Positions 37,408 to 46,206 of a stretch of DNA of 64,000 nt are shown here, piece after piece. Source of the DNA: Lujinxingia vulgaris (GTDB lineage Bacteria; Myxococcota_A; Bradymonadia; Bradymonadales; Bradymonadaceae); assembly GCF_007997015.1 (NCBI RefSeq), contig NZ_VOSM01000003.1, forward strand, positions 124,001 to 188,000, in the 5' to 3' direction. A program made the translations under genes and the position numbers. The notes beneath the pieces were generated by a model that saw only the letters and a list, made by a program, of their open reading frames with translations, ran no database searches and had not been told where the DNA came from. The stretch's first letter is position 1. Each line of letters starts with the position of its first letter.

Positions 37408-38241
37408 TCAGGAGCGTTTGGAGCGACCGCCACGGGAGCGTCCACCGCGGCTGGAGCGACCTCCGCCTTTGGATCCGCGGCGACCGCCACCCTTGGAGCC
37501 GCGGCGTCCGCCGCCGCCTTTGGAGGAGCGACCGGAGCGGCCGCGTCCGGAGCCGCCCTTGGAGGGGCGTCGGGCGCGGCTGGATGCCTGTTGTTCGACG
37601 TCGCCGATCTGGACGGCCCAGAACTCGGCGTTTTTGAGGGCGTCGACGAGTTGTTTCTGGGTGCGGATCTCGTCGTCGAAGAAGGTAGCGAAGCGTCCGA
37701 CGGCGTCGAGGTCGTCGGAGGGGTCGGAGCCGCCGATGGTGCCCAGGCCCATGAAGGTGGCAGCTTCGAGGGCGAAGTTGTTCTGGAGGGCGCCGACGCG
37801 GGGGGTGAAGACTTCGACGGCGCTGAGGCGGTCGAAGGTGAAGATATGATCGCCCATGTTGAAGGGGATCTCGAGATCGTAGGGTCGGGCCGCGATGGTG
37901 ACGCCGTTATGCTTGTCGAAGAGCTGCATGACGGCTTCGGCGGCCGGGGTGGTCATGTAGGTGATCGCGCGCCACTCTTCGGCCAGGTAGAAGGCGTCGA
38001 CTTCGGGGACAAAGCCCAGAAGGATGCCGCGATCGGTGGGGATCTCGACGCCGATGAAGACGTTGAGATCGGGGAACTCGTCTCGAGCAAGCGCGAGGAT
38101 GTCGGCGCTGCGAGCGGTCGAGAGGGTCTCACAGAAGGCGACGGCGTCGAGGCCTGAGTCGCGGGCTTTTGTGAGGATCTGGCGGGGGGAGAGCTTAACA
38201 CCTTCGGAGATGTCCGACTTGGCGTGGAGATCAATCAACAT
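37408..38241 (-). CDS. Degenerate PHP-domain protein with RG/KG-rich basic tail
   Basis: The first 205 residues follow the PHP (polymerase and histidinol phosphatase) fold: MLIDLHAKSDISEG, then a helix, AFCETLS, FIGVEIP, TIAARPYD and GGSDPSDD. In active PHP enzymes these positions read HxH, TDH, GxE, AHP and GSDxH and bind metals. Here the second His of HxH is Lys, DH is ET, the later His is Arg and the last His is Ser. Only the first His, a Glu and an Asp remain, so metal catalysis is doubtful. The last 55 residues are Arg, Lys, Gly and Ser only (SKGGGRRGSK and SRGG repeats), as in RNA-binding RGG tails. It may have become a binding protein. FxsA lies upstream on the same strand. Confidence 0.78.
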   Translation of the reverse strand: MLIDLHAKSDISEGVKLSPRQILTKARDSGLDAVAFCETLSTARSADILALARDEFPDLNVFIGVEIPTDRGILLGFVPEVDAFYLAEEWRAITYMTTPAAEAVMQLFDKHNGVTIAARPYDLEIPFNMGDHIFTFDRLSAVEVFTPRVGALQNNFALEAATFMGLGTIGGSDPSDDLDAVGRFATFFDDEIRTQKQLVDALKNAEFWAVQIGDVEQQASSRARRPSKGGSGRGRSGRSSKGGGGRRGSKGGGRRGSKGGGRSSRGGRSRGGRSKRS

Positions 38242-38352
38242 AAATCAAAGCCGTGTGTGCGGTCCGTCGGCGTCGACGAGGGCGCCGAGAGGTAGGGTTC
38301 GTCATTGCGCTGTGACGCAGTGCATGCAGCCTCTGGGCGGCAAGGTTTCGGG

Positions 38353-38907
38353 TCAGCGCTGTCGAGGCAGGCTAGCGTCAGAGTCGTTGTCTGTCGAGTC
38401 TCCGGGGCGATCCGGGGTGATATCGATGATGTCACCCTGGTCGGCGCCACTGAAGGGGGATCGGGAGGCGTGGGAGCCGGGGTCGAAAGGGGAGCCGCCG
38501 AAGACGTTGGAGGACTGAGAGATAAAGAAGGTGGAGGTGCCGCTCTCCAGGGCTGCTTTGAAGCGGGCGCGGATGGCGTTTTTGAGGGGGCGTCGCAGGG
38601 CGGGGATCAGGAGGATGAGGCCGGCGACGTCGGTGAGGACACCGGGGGTGATGAGGAAGACGCCGGCGATGAAGACGGCGAGTCCATCGAGGAGGCTGTC
38701 GGCGGGGATTTTGCCCTGGCTTAAGTCGCTCTGGATGGCGTGCCAGGCGCGCAGGCCTTCGAGTTTACCGAGGACAGCGCCGAGCAGACCGGTGGCGACG
38801 ACCAGGCCGATGGTGGGCCAGAGGCCGATGAGCTGGCCCAGGGGGATGAGGAGGGCAAGCTCGATGAGGGGGATGACGGTGAAGAGGAAGAGCAGTTTGA
38901 GTAGCAC
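38353..38907 (-). CDS. fxsA: FxsA-family inner-membrane protein
   Basis: The 184-residue protein has the FxsA plan: a first membrane helix (LLFLFTVIPLIELALLI), a second (TIGLVVATGLLGAVLG), then GKIPADSLLDGLAVFIAGVFLITPGVLTDVAGLILL, which is the conserved core and spans residues 65-100. A basic region and a Ser/Asp-rich cytoplasmic tail follow. In E. coli FxsA affects exclusion of phage T7, but its ordinary role is unknown. The start is GTG with GAGAGG upstream. The PHP gene follows on the same strand after 111 bases. Confidence 0.88.
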   Translation of the reverse strand: MLLKLLFLFTVIPLIELALLIPLGQLIGLWPTIGLVVATGLLGAVLGKLEGLRAWHAIQSDLSQGKIPADSLLDGLAVFIAGVFLITPGVLTDVAGLILLIPALRRPLKNAIRARFKAALESGTSTFFISQSSNVFGGSPFDPGSHASRSPFSGADQGDIIDITPDRPGDSTDNDSDASLPRQR

Positions 38908-38967
38908 GATGCCTCTCAGTGGGGCGGCGCCAGCGTTGGTGGGGGCTGGCGCCGCCGCGCAAAAGGA

Positions 38968-39618
38968 TCAGGCCTGCGGGACTTTCTCCCAGTCTTTAAG
39001 GAACTTCTCCAGGCCGATGTCGGTCAGGGGGTGTTGGAACATCTTGTCGATGATGTTGAAGGGAATGGTGGCGACATGCGCGCCCAGGAGTGCGGACTCG
39101 GCGACGTGTCGGGGGTGGCGGATGGAGGCCACGAGGACCTGGGTGTGGATGTTGGGGTAGTTGGCGTAGGCGGCGACGATCTCTTCGATGAGGTCCATGC
39201 CGGACTGGCCGAGGTCGTCGAGGCGGCCGATGAAGGGGCTGATGTAGGTGGCGCCGGCGCGGGCAGCGAGCAGGGCCTGGTTGGTGGAGAAGCAGAGGGT
39301 GACGTTGACGCCGATCCCCTCGTCGGTGAGCGTTTTGCAGGCCTTGAGGCCGTCGGGGGTCAGGGGGATCTTCACCACGATGTTGTCGGCCCAGCTGGCG
39401 AATTCGCGGCCTTCACGGATCATGCCTTCGGTGTCGGTGGCGGTAACCTCGGCGCTGACCGGTCCGTCGACGAGCTCGCAGATCTCGAGGATGACTTCTT
39501 TGAAGGGGCGACCACTTTTAGCGATGAGGCTGGGGTTTGTGGTGACGCCGTCGAGGATGCCGAGCTGGGCGGCGGTGCGGATTTCGGAGGTGTCAGCGGT
39601 GTCGATGAAGAATTTCAT
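38968..39618 (-). CDS. Small transaldolase (TalC/FSA family)
   Basis: The 216-residue protein begins [20 protein letters not shown] and has [12 protein letters not shown] near residue 27, the Schiff-base lysine in [15 protein letters not shown] near residue 85, and SPFIGRLDD near residue 130. Small transaldolases move a dihydroxyacetone unit between sugar phosphates in the pentose phosphate pathway, whereas close relatives are fructose-6-phosphate aldolases. This start is chosen because the family begins at MKFFIDTA; an in-frame GTG or similar ten codons earlier is rejected. It shares direction with fxsA. The 272 bases upstream before serS show no clear promoter. Confidence 0.92.
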   Translation of the reverse strand: MKFFIDTADTSEIRTAAQLGILDGVTTNPSLIAKSGRPFKEVILEICELVDGPVSAEVTATDTEGMIREGREFASWADNIVVKIPLTPDGLKACKTLTDEGIGVNVTLCFSTNQALLAARAGATYISPFIGRLDDLGQSGMDLIEEIVAAYANYPNIHTQVLVASIRHPRHVAESALLGAHVATIPFNIIDKMFQHPLTDIGLEKFLKDWEKVPQA

Positions 39619-39890
39619 AGGGCTCACTCGGTCAAGGGGTAGACACAAAGGGCGAAGAGAGACGCAGGCTCCCTAACATTGAGGGGCTCGCGGGTGCAAA
39701 TTGACTCGGAGTCCACCGGCCTTGTTCTGACGTAGGGATGAACAAGGTGGGGAGCGATGCGATTCCCCCGGAGGGAGGGGCTGGCGAGGCTGGAAAAGCG
39801 CGCGGGCGATGTGCTATTCGGACGCGACGATCTTAGAGCGCGAGCCCTCGCGGTCGCTCTCCCTGTTTAAGCACCCAAGAGGCCTTCACC

Positions 39891-41168
39891 ATGCTGGATA
39901 TTAAGTTCATTCGTGAGAACGTCGAGACGGTCAAGGAAGCAGCGCGCAACAAGCGCTTCGACGTGGATATTGACCGGTTGTTGGAGCTGGACGAGCGTCG
40001 TCGCGATCTGATGAGCAGCTCTGAGAAGATCCGGGCGCGTCGCAACGAGGTGGCCCAGGCGATTCCGAAGGCGTCTAAGGAAGAGCGTCCGGCGTTGATC
40101 GAAGAGGGCAAGCAGCTCAAGGAGGATCTGGCGAGCTATGAGGAGGAGCTGGTTGAGGTGCAGGCGGCCTATGAAGGGCTGCTGCTGATGGTGCCCAACG
40201 TGACTCTTCCGGAGGTTCCGATCGGGGAGACGGATGAGGATAATGAGGTGATTCGGCATGTGGGCGAGCCGCGCACCTTTGATTTTGAGCCTCGGGACCA
40301 TGAGGAGCTCGGCGAGCTGCTGGGGATCATTGATAAGGAGCGGGGGATCAAGGTGGGCGGGGCGCGCTCGTATGCGTTGCGCGGGGCCGGGGCGCTCTTG
40401 GAGATGGCGGTGATGCGGCTGGGGATGGACCTGATGGTGGAGCGGGGTTATGAGCCGATCATCGGGCCGTTGATGGTCAATGAGAGCGCGTTGGTGGGGA
40501 CGGGGTTCTTCCCTTATGGCAAGGAAGACACGTACCACCTGGAGAAGGATGATAAGTACCTGGTGGGGACCAGTGAGGTGATCCTGGTGAGCCTGAATGC
40601 CGATGAGATCCTGGAGCAGGACTCATTGCCGCGGCGTTATTGCGGGTTTTCGCCCTGTTTCCGTCGGGAGGCGGGGAGCGCGGGGCGGGATACGCGGGGT
40701 GTGTACCGGGTGCACCAGTTTACGAAGGTCGAGCAGGTGATCATCTGCGAGGCCGATGAGGCGAAGTCGCGGGCGTTGCACGAGGAGTTGCTGGGGAACT
40801 CGGAGGCGCTGATGCAGAAGCTGGAGCTTCCGTATCGGGTGGCGCTGGCATGCACTGGCGAGATCGGGCTGGGGCAGGTGCTCAAGCATGAGATCGAGAC
40901 GTGGATGCCGTCGCGGGGGATGTACTCGGAGACGCATAGCTGCTCGAGTCTCTATGACTACCAGGCGCGTCGCAGCGGGATTCGTTACCGCAATGAGGAG
41001 GGGCAGATGCGCTACTGCTACACGCTCAACAATACGCTGGCGGCGAGCCCGCGGATCCTCATTCCGATCCTGGAGCATTATCAGAATGAGGATGGGTCTG
41101 TGACGGTGCCCGAGGCGCTGCGTCCGTATATGCACGGTATCGAGGTGATTCGGCCGAAGGGGGCCTGA
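39891..41168 (+). CDS. serS: Seryl-tRNA synthetase
   Basis: SerRS charges tRNA-Ser and also serves selenocysteine tRNA where present. The 425 residues have the N-terminal antiparallel coiled coil (about 25-100) that grips the long variable arm of tRNA-Ser. The class II core follows: motif 2 in PCFRREAGSAGRDTRGVYRVHQF near residues 262-285, the serine site around the preceding GTSE (VGTSEVIL), and motif 3 in NTLAASPRILIPILEHYQ near residue 383. The length is standard. A long structured terminator follows. Confidence 0.97.
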   Translation: MLDIKFIRENVETVKEAARNKRFDVDIDRLLELDERRRDLMSSSEKIRARRNEVAQAIPKASKEERPALIEEGKQLKEDLASYEEELVEVQAAYEGLLLMVPNVTLPEVPIGETDEDNEVIRHVGEPRTFDFEPRDHEELGELLGIIDKERGIKVGGARSYALRGAGALLEMAVMRLGMDLMVERGYEPIIGPLMVNESALVGTGFFPYGKEDTYHLEKDDKYLVGTSEVILVSLNADEILEQDSLPRRYCGFSPCFRREAGSAGRDTRGVYRVHQFTKVEQVIICEADEAKSRALHEELLGNSEALMQKLELPYRVALACTGEIGLGQVLKHEIETWMPSRGMYSETHSCSSLYDYQARRSGIRYRNEEGQMRYCYTLNNTLAASPRILIPILEHYQNEDGSVTVPEALRPYMHGIEVIRPKGA

Positions 41169-41234
41169 GGTCGAGCCGGGAGGGGGGAGGCCGTGGGCCC
41201 GTGTTGAGGTTGGGTCTGCAGCATCACGAGTGAG

Positions 41235-41325
41235 AGCACCGCGTGCGGCGTTGCAGCGCTATGACCATGCTTATGCATGGTCTGCGTTGCGCGCACTGCC
41301 CACGGTGCTTTTTTTCGTTCGAGGG
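41235..41325 (+). terminator. Multi-stem terminator after serS
   Basis: AGCACCG (41235-41241) pairs with CGGTGCT (41313-41319), followed by seven T. Inside is a perfect stem GACCATGC (41263-41270) with GCATGGTC (41275-41282) around TTAT. The interior is larger than a usual terminator, so a regulatory or processed RNA is possible. Confidence 0.75.
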
Positions 41326-41344
41326 GGTCCGCAACTCGCCGGGG

Positions 41345-43726
41345 TCAGGTTGTGGTGATGAGCTGCTTTCGCACTTTGAGGGGGAAGCGGCCGAGCACCA
41401 GGTAGAGGAGCACCGGGAGGACGATCAGGTCGGCCAGGAGGGCGCCGGCGATGGTCATGGCGGTGAGGGTGCCGAATTGTTGGGTGGGGACGAAGTCACT
41501 CAGGGTGAGCACGCTCAGGCCTATCAGGAGAAGGACGCTGGTCAGGAGGATGGCGCGTCCGGCGCCGAAGTAGGTGTTGAGGATGGCTTCTTTGAGGGAG
41601 TCGGTGCGGGGGAGCTCTTCGATGAAGCGGGCGAAGAAGTGGATGGAGTCATCGACGGCGATGCCCAGGCTGATGGCGAAGATGATGATCGTGGTGGTGT
41701 TGATATTGATGCCGGCCATCCCCATGTAGCCCAGGGTCATGAGCAGGGGCAGGGCGTTGGGGAGGAGGCTGATGATGCCGATTTTGATGGATCGGAAGAC
41801 CAGGGTGAGGAGCACCAGGATGATGCCCATGGCCAGGAAGATGCTGACGATGAGGTCGCGGATGAAGGAGTCGAGGGCGGCGGATGCGACGTAGGCGTCA
41901 CCTGTGAGGCGGTAGGTGATGTTGGTCTCGAGGGGGAAGAAGTCTGCGAGGTTGGCGTGGAGTTCTCTGGCGAGCTTGAGGTTGGCTTTGGCGCCGGCGT
42001 CCCGCACACGGAGGAGGATGCGGGCGTTGCGGTAGTCGCTGGTGACGAAGGCGTGGATGCCGGAGCGTGAATCGGGGGCGTCGGCGATGAGGAGGAGGAG
42101 CTGCTCGACCTGTTCGGGGGTCTCGGGGAGGAGGTTGCGTTGTTCGGGGTCGCCGGTGAGGGCGGCGCGGGCGGCGCCGAGGTAGTCGAGGGGGGATTCG
42201 GTGCTGAGCACGATGCTGTGGAGGGCGGCGGATTGTTGGAGGAGTGCGATTCTGGAGAGAACGTCGGGGTCTTTGAAGCGGTCTCGCTCGGGGGACTCCA
42301 GACTGATCTCGATGGGGAGGATGCCGCTTAAGTCCTCCTCGAGGGTCTGGGTGGAGACGAAGGTGGGGTGATCTTCGGAGAAGACTTCGAGGATCTTGGT
42401 GTCGATGACGACGTTGGAGGCCTGGGCGATGAGGGTGCCGCTGGCGAGGAGTGAGATGGTGAGCACGGTCCAGGGGCGGGCGAGGAGGGCTTCGCCGGCT
42501 CGCATCAGGAGGCGTTCCAGGGCGGGGATCGGGCGTGGTGAGGTGGGGGAGTCGGGGGAGGCTTGAATGCGGCGCGCGGGGCGCATGAAGCTGAGACCGG
42601 CGGGGAGAAAGAGCATGGTGGCGAGGTAGGCGAGCATCACGCCGCAGGCGGCCTGCCATCCGAAGTTGCGGAGGATGGTGGTCTCGGCGCTGAAGAGGCT
42701 CAAAAATCCCACGGCGGTGGTGCCGGTGGTGAGGAGGCAGGCCACGCCGGTGTGGCGGATCATCTGTCGGATGGCCTCGGAGTGGGAGCGTCCGGCTTCG
42801 ACCTCCTCGGCCTGTCGGGTGAGCATGTGAATGCTGTCGGAGATGCCGATGACGAAGATCAGGGTGGGGAGCACATTGTTGATGATGTTGATGGGGTAGT
42901 CGGTGAGGACGAGCATCGCCATGGTGGTGAGTAAGGCGATGAGGACGGTGCCCAGGGGAAGGATCACACCGCCGGGGGAGCGAAAGAGGAAGATGAGGAC
43001 GAGGAGGTAGATGAAGGCGGTGAGTGGGACGAAGATGAGTTGTTCGTGACGCAGGCTGTCGACGATCTCCACGCGCAGGGGGGGGACGCCGGCGAGTGTG
43101 GCGGTGGTGTTGGCGGGGAGTTCGTAGAGGGCGAGCTTTTCGGCGACGCGCTCATTGAGGGTGCGCAGGTCTTTGACGTCCTGGAAGCGGGTGTTGATTC
43201 GGGCGGCGACGATGGCGCTGGAGGAGTCGAGGCTGATGAGGCGGCCGGCGATGAGGGGTTCATCGAGGGCGAAGTCGCCCAGTTCGCGAGCCTGGTCGGC
43301 GCTGACCGGGGGGGCCTGGAAGGGAGACGGGGCGTTGGCGAGCTGGTTAGAGAGATCGCCGAGGAAAGGCTCGGAGCTGAGACTTTCGGGGCGCGGGATG
43401 GCGATGGTGGCCAGCGACTGGGCGTCGACGATGTCTTCGACGCGGCGAAGTTCGTAGGTGAGGTCGCGGATGAAGGAGACCACCGGCGGGGCGAGGACGT
43501 CGGGGGCTTCGATCAGCACGATGATGAGGTTATCTTCGCGACCAAAGCGTTCGGCGAAGGTTTCGCGGTAGGAGGCGTCGTCGCCGCGGCCCTCGAAGAG
43601 TTGTTGAGGGGTGAAGTTGAAGTTGATGCGGGGGGCGAGTGCCAGGCTTGCCAGGGTGATGAGGGCGAAGGCGATGATGGTGGCCAGGCGGTGTTTTAAG
43701 ACGAGCGTGGCGAGTCGATCGAACAT
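41345..43726 (-). CDS. RND-superfamily (MMPL/HpnN-like) exporter
   Basis: The 793-residue protein has two halves of the RND plan. An N-terminal helix (about 10-32) precedes a periplasmic domain, then five to six membrane segments at about 230-380 (IINNVLPTLIFVIGISDSIHML, then TTGTTAVGFLSLFSA). A second helix near residue 420 precedes another periplasmic domain, and the final membrane block is at about 630-790 (IIIFAISLGIAVDDSIHFFARFIEE, TLSDFVPTQQFG). The IGISDSIH and IAVDDSIH stretches hold the membrane Asp expected for proton coupling. Proteins of this class move hydrophobic lipids such as hopanoids or lipid-linked compounds. No membrane fusion protein is adjacent, as is usual for this class. 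The cargo is unknown. Confidence 0.87.
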   Translation of the reverse strand: MFDRLATLVLKHRLATIIAFALITLASLALAPRINFNFTPQQLFEGRGDDASYRETFAERFGREDNLIIVLIEAPDVLAPPVVSFIRDLTYELRRVEDIVDAQSLATIAIPRPESLSSEPFLGDLSNQLANAPSPFQAPPVSADQARELGDFALDEPLIAGRLISLDSSSAIVAARINTRFQDVKDLRTLNERVAEKLALYELPANTTATLAGVPPLRVEIVDSLRHEQLIFVPLTAFIYLLVLIFLFRSPGGVILPLGTVLIALLTTMAMLVLTDYPINIINNVLPTLIFVIGISDSIHMLTRQAEEVEAGRSHSEAIRQMIRHTGVACLLTTGTTAVGFLSLFSAETTILRNFGWQAACGVMLAYLATMLFLPAGLSFMRPARRIQASPDSPTSPRPIPALERLLMRAGEALLARPWTVLTISLLASGTLIAQASNVVIDTKILEVFSEDHPTFVSTQTLEEDLSGILPIEISLESPERDRFKDPDVLSRIALLQQSAALHSIVLSTESPLDYLGAARAALTGDPEQRNLLPETPEQVEQLLLLIADAPDSRSGIHAFVTSDYRNARILLRVRDAGAKANLKLARELHANLADFFPLETNITYRLTGDAYVASAALDSFIRDLIVSIFLAMGIILVLLTLVFRSIKIGIISLLPNALPLLMTLGYMGMAGININTTTIIIFAISLGIAVDDSIHFFARFIEELPRTDSLKEAILNTYFGAGRAILLTSVLLLIGLSVLTLSDFVPTQQFGTLTAMTIAGALLADLIVLPVLLYLVLGRFPLKVRKQLITTT

Positions 43727-43862
43727 GGGGTAAGTCCCGGTCAGGAGCGCGCGGTGGCGAGGGGGAGGGGAAGGCAGACGCCGGGGCGAAGATTACTACC
43801 GTGGGGCCGAGGTCAACAACCGGGCCACAGGGCGTGTTAAAGCGGCGATTGAAGGAGTGAGG

Positions 43863-44315
43863 ATGATAGCGAAGCGCATGTTGGGAGTGGACGTGGGGAC
43901 GCGGCGGGTGGGGGTGGCAGCGAGTGATCCGCTGGGGACGATGGCGATGCCGGTGGAGACGATTGAGGTGAAGGGGGTATCTGGGGCGGCGCAGCGGTTG
44001 GTGGAGCTTGTGGTGCAGTACGAGGCGGGGGTGGTTGTGGTGGGGTGGCCGTTGGATATGCGGGGGCGAGAGGGGGTCGCGGTCGATCGGGTGCGCAAGT
44101 TTATGGGAGCGTTTGAGAAAGCGATGGTTCGGGAGGGGCGTGAGGTCGAGGTGGTGCGTTGGGATGAGCGGCTGACCACGACGGCGGCGGAGCGAAGTTT
44201 GATTAAGGCCGATGTGTCGAGGCAGCGACGCAAAGAGGCGATCGACCAGGTTGCGGCCTGCCATATTCTGCAGGGATACATGGACCGCCTTCGGATTGAG
44301 GCGGAGCGAGGGTGA
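43863..44315 (+). CDS. ruvX: RuvX/YqgF, RNase H-fold nuclease
   Basis: The 150-residue protein has the YqgF fold: MLGVDVGTRRVGVAASDPLG with the first acidic residue, VVGWPLDMRG, then VVRWDERLTTTAAERSL and the last Asp in RKEAIDQVAACHILQGYMD. YqgF processes the 5' end of pre-16S rRNA in E. coli; a role in Holliday junction resolution has also been proposed. The ATG at 43863 is chosen because GAAGGAG ends five bases before it; the GTG at 43857 overlaps that site. mltG begins four bases after the stop, a neighbourhood common in bacteria. Confidence 0.92.
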   Translation: MIAKRMLGVDVGTRRVGVAASDPLGTMAMPVETIEVKGVSGAAQRLVELVVQYEAGVVVVGWPLDMRGREGVAVDRVRKFMGAFEKAMVREGREVEVVRWDERLTTTAAERSLIKADVSRQRRKEAIDQVAACHILQGYMDRLRIEAERG

Positions 44316-44319
44316 GGCG

Positions 44320-45432
44320 ATGAGCGCGGCGAGGCGACAGGTGAAAAAGGCGAAGGGCGGGGGAGGTGGCTGGGGGAGGTTCTGGCGCTGGGTTGCGGCG
44401 CTGGCCGGGGCGGCATTGATTGTGGCGGGGGCGGCTGCGGCCGGGGTGTATGTGCATTATCAGAAGGTGATCTCGCGGCCGGTGTTGGAGGAGGGCGAGA
44501 CGCGCACGCTGGTGATCCCGGAGGGGACGGCGTGGCCGGGGGTGGTGAGCCGGGTGGCGGATGCGGGGCTTGTGGAGCCGGCGCGGTATTTTGATCTGTG
44601 GGGGCGCCAGAGTGGGTTGGCTCATGAGGCGAAGGCGGGAACCTTTCACCTGGCCGGTCCGATGAGTCTGGAGGAGCTAGCGGCCGTCGTGCGGCGTGGC
44701 GGGTTGGCGGAGGAGGTGGCGGTGACCATCCCGGAGGGGTGGACGATCTTCCATATCGCCGATCGCGTTGAGGCCATCGGGCTTGCTAGCCGTTCGGAGT
44801 TTCTGGAAAAGGCGCGGGATCCTGCGTTGTTGGAGGAGCTCGGGATCGAGGGGGAGAGCGTGGAGGGGTACCTCTTCCCCGATACCTATCGCTTTCATCA
44901 GGGGGCGTCGGCCGAGGAGGTCATCCGTCGGCTGCACGCCAGGTGGGAAGAGGTGATCTCTCCGCTTGTGGACGTGCACGGCCCGGCGCTGGAGGCGTTG
45001 AAGTCCAGTTACGGGTTTACGCTTCATGATGTGGTGATCATGGCCTCGCTGGTGGAGCGCGAGACGGGCGTGAAGAGTGAACGGGAGCGGGTGGCGCGGG
45101 TGTTTTACAACCGGCTTGACCGGGGCATGCGTCTGCAGACGGACCCGACCTGTGTCTACGGGGCGGAGACTTATCGGGAGGTGCCGCATCCGCGCTATTG
45201 TCACGACAAACTTAACCGCTACTCCACCTACGTGATCGATGGGCTGACGCCCGGGCCGATCGCGAACCCGGGGCAGGCGTCGATTCTGGCGGCGCTCAAG
45301 CCCAGTGAAGATCCGGAGGATCTGGCGTTTCTGTACTTCGTAGCGCGGCGCGATGGGCAGGGAGGGCACCACTTCTCGAAGACGTACCAGGAGCATCGGG
45401 AGGCGATACGCAAGTACTTGCTCGGCAAGTGA
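44320..45432 (+). CDS. mltG: MltG, endolytic murein transglycosylase
   Basis: MltG cuts nascent glycan strands at the membrane and so ends their polymerisation. The 370 residues have a basic N-terminus, one membrane segment (about 25-45), a LysM-like region with RTLVIPEGTAWPGVVSRVADAGL, and the YceG domain. The domain contains EGYLFPDTYRF near residue 185, the catalytic Glu in IMASLVERETG near residue 245, and NPGQASILAALKPSE near residue 325. The ATG at 44320 has GAGGGTGAGG upstream and nearly touches the ruvX stop, indicating one operon. Confidence 0.95.
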   Translation: MSAARRQVKKAKGGGGGWGRFWRWVAALAGAALIVAGAAAAGVYVHYQKVISRPVLEEGETRTLVIPEGTAWPGVVSRVADAGLVEPARYFDLWGRQSGLAHEAKAGTFHLAGPMSLEELAAVVRRGGLAEEVAVTIPEGWTIFHIADRVEAIGLASRSEFLEKARDPALLEELGIEGESVEGYLFPDTYRFHQGASAEEVIRRLHARWEEVISPLVDVHGPALEALKSSYGFTLHDVVIMASLVERETGVKSERERVARVFYNRLDRGMRLQTDPTCVYGAETYREVPHPRYCHDKLNRYSTYVIDGLTPGPIANPGQASILAALKPSEDPEDLAFLYFVARRDGQGGHHFSKTYQEHREAIRKYLLGK

Positions 45433-45459
45433 GCGTGGGAGGGCGCTGACGGGACGGAG

Positions 45460-45488
45460 GAGGCCCGGCGCGATGAGCGCCGGGCCTC
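45460..45488. terminator. Perfect hairpin between convergent genes
   Basis: GAGGCCCGGCGC (45460-45471) and GCGCCGGGCCTC (45477-45488) pair perfectly around GATGA. Like the hairpin at 17.0 kb it has no T-run. Confidence 0.6.
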
Positions 45489-45503
45489 GGGGAGTAACCC
45501 GGG

Positions 45504-46061
45504 TTAGCCCTGCTCGGCGCGGAAGGGCAGGAAGAGTGCTTCAAAGCGGACCACCGAGATCTGGGAGGTCTCGGGGGCGGGGAAGCGCCACTTCTTCAAT
45601 TCGCCGGTGACGCAATCGGCAAGGGCTTCGCTGTTGGTGTAGTTGTCGCGTGTGACCGCGGCGATCACTTCGCCGGTGGAGCCGGAGACCGTGAATTGCA
45701 GGGAGAGTTCACCACGGACATCAGGGGTTTTGTCGAGCACGCGCTGGTAGCAACGCTGAAAGGCGGAGCGTTCGTTGGTGATGCGGGTGCGGACGCTGCC
45801 TTCGTCGATTTTACCCTGGAATTGCAGAGTGTCGGTGATGGGGTAGGCCATCGCGTAGACGTCGTCGGAGCCTGACGACGAGGGAGGAGCGGGCTGTGCG
45901 TCTGTGGAGGCGCTTGCGAGGTTGAGGCGCTCCAGACCGTCCGCGCTCTGGGAGAGGTAGAGGTAGAGACCGCCGGCGCCGGTCATCACGCCCAGGGTTC
46001 CACAGAAGATGGCGATGAGAATGACAACCAGGGGGCCGCAGCCTGAGGATGAGGTGCTCAT
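45504..46061 (-). CDS. Membrane-anchored AgmX/TonB-type C-terminal domain protein
   Basis: The 185-residue protein has a membrane segment at about residues 9-36 (GPLVVILIAIFCGTLGVMTG) and a Ser/Asp/Pro-rich linker. A C-terminal domain from about residue 110 contains FQRCYQRVLDKTPDVRGELSLQFTVSGSTGEV and ends KKWRFPAPE. The arrangement with RCYQ, GELSLQF and W-x-FPAP is that of the AgmX/PglI and TonB C-terminal family common in myxobacteria, where related proteins work in gliding or envelope complexes. No partner genes (ExbB/D, Glt) are nearby. It is divergent from the sigma-54-type regulator. Confidence 0.75.
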   Translation of the reverse strand: MSTSSSGCGPLVVILIAIFCGTLGVMTGAGGLYLYLSQSADGLERLNLASASTDAQPAPPSSSGSDDVYAMAYPITDTLQFQGKIDEGSVRTRITNERSAFQRCYQRVLDKTPDVRGELSLQFTVSGSTGEVIAAVTRDNYTNSEALADCVTGELKKWRFPAPETSQISVVRFEALFLPFRAEQG

Positions 46062-46206
46062 AGATGGCTCGTTGGGAAGTGTCTGATGGGAAGACGGAAG
46101 GGCGCGAAAGCGGGGTATTCCAGGGTCGCGGCCTTTGTTATAGTCGCGGCGAAGCCGACACAAGATCATTTGATGGGCGAACGAAAACCCGAGGCAAGTG
46201 GCCGAG

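Noticed and set aside
39619..39890. T-box or other riboswitch before serS
   Set aside because: I find no specifier loop, T-box core sequence or terminator-antiterminator pair in the gap.
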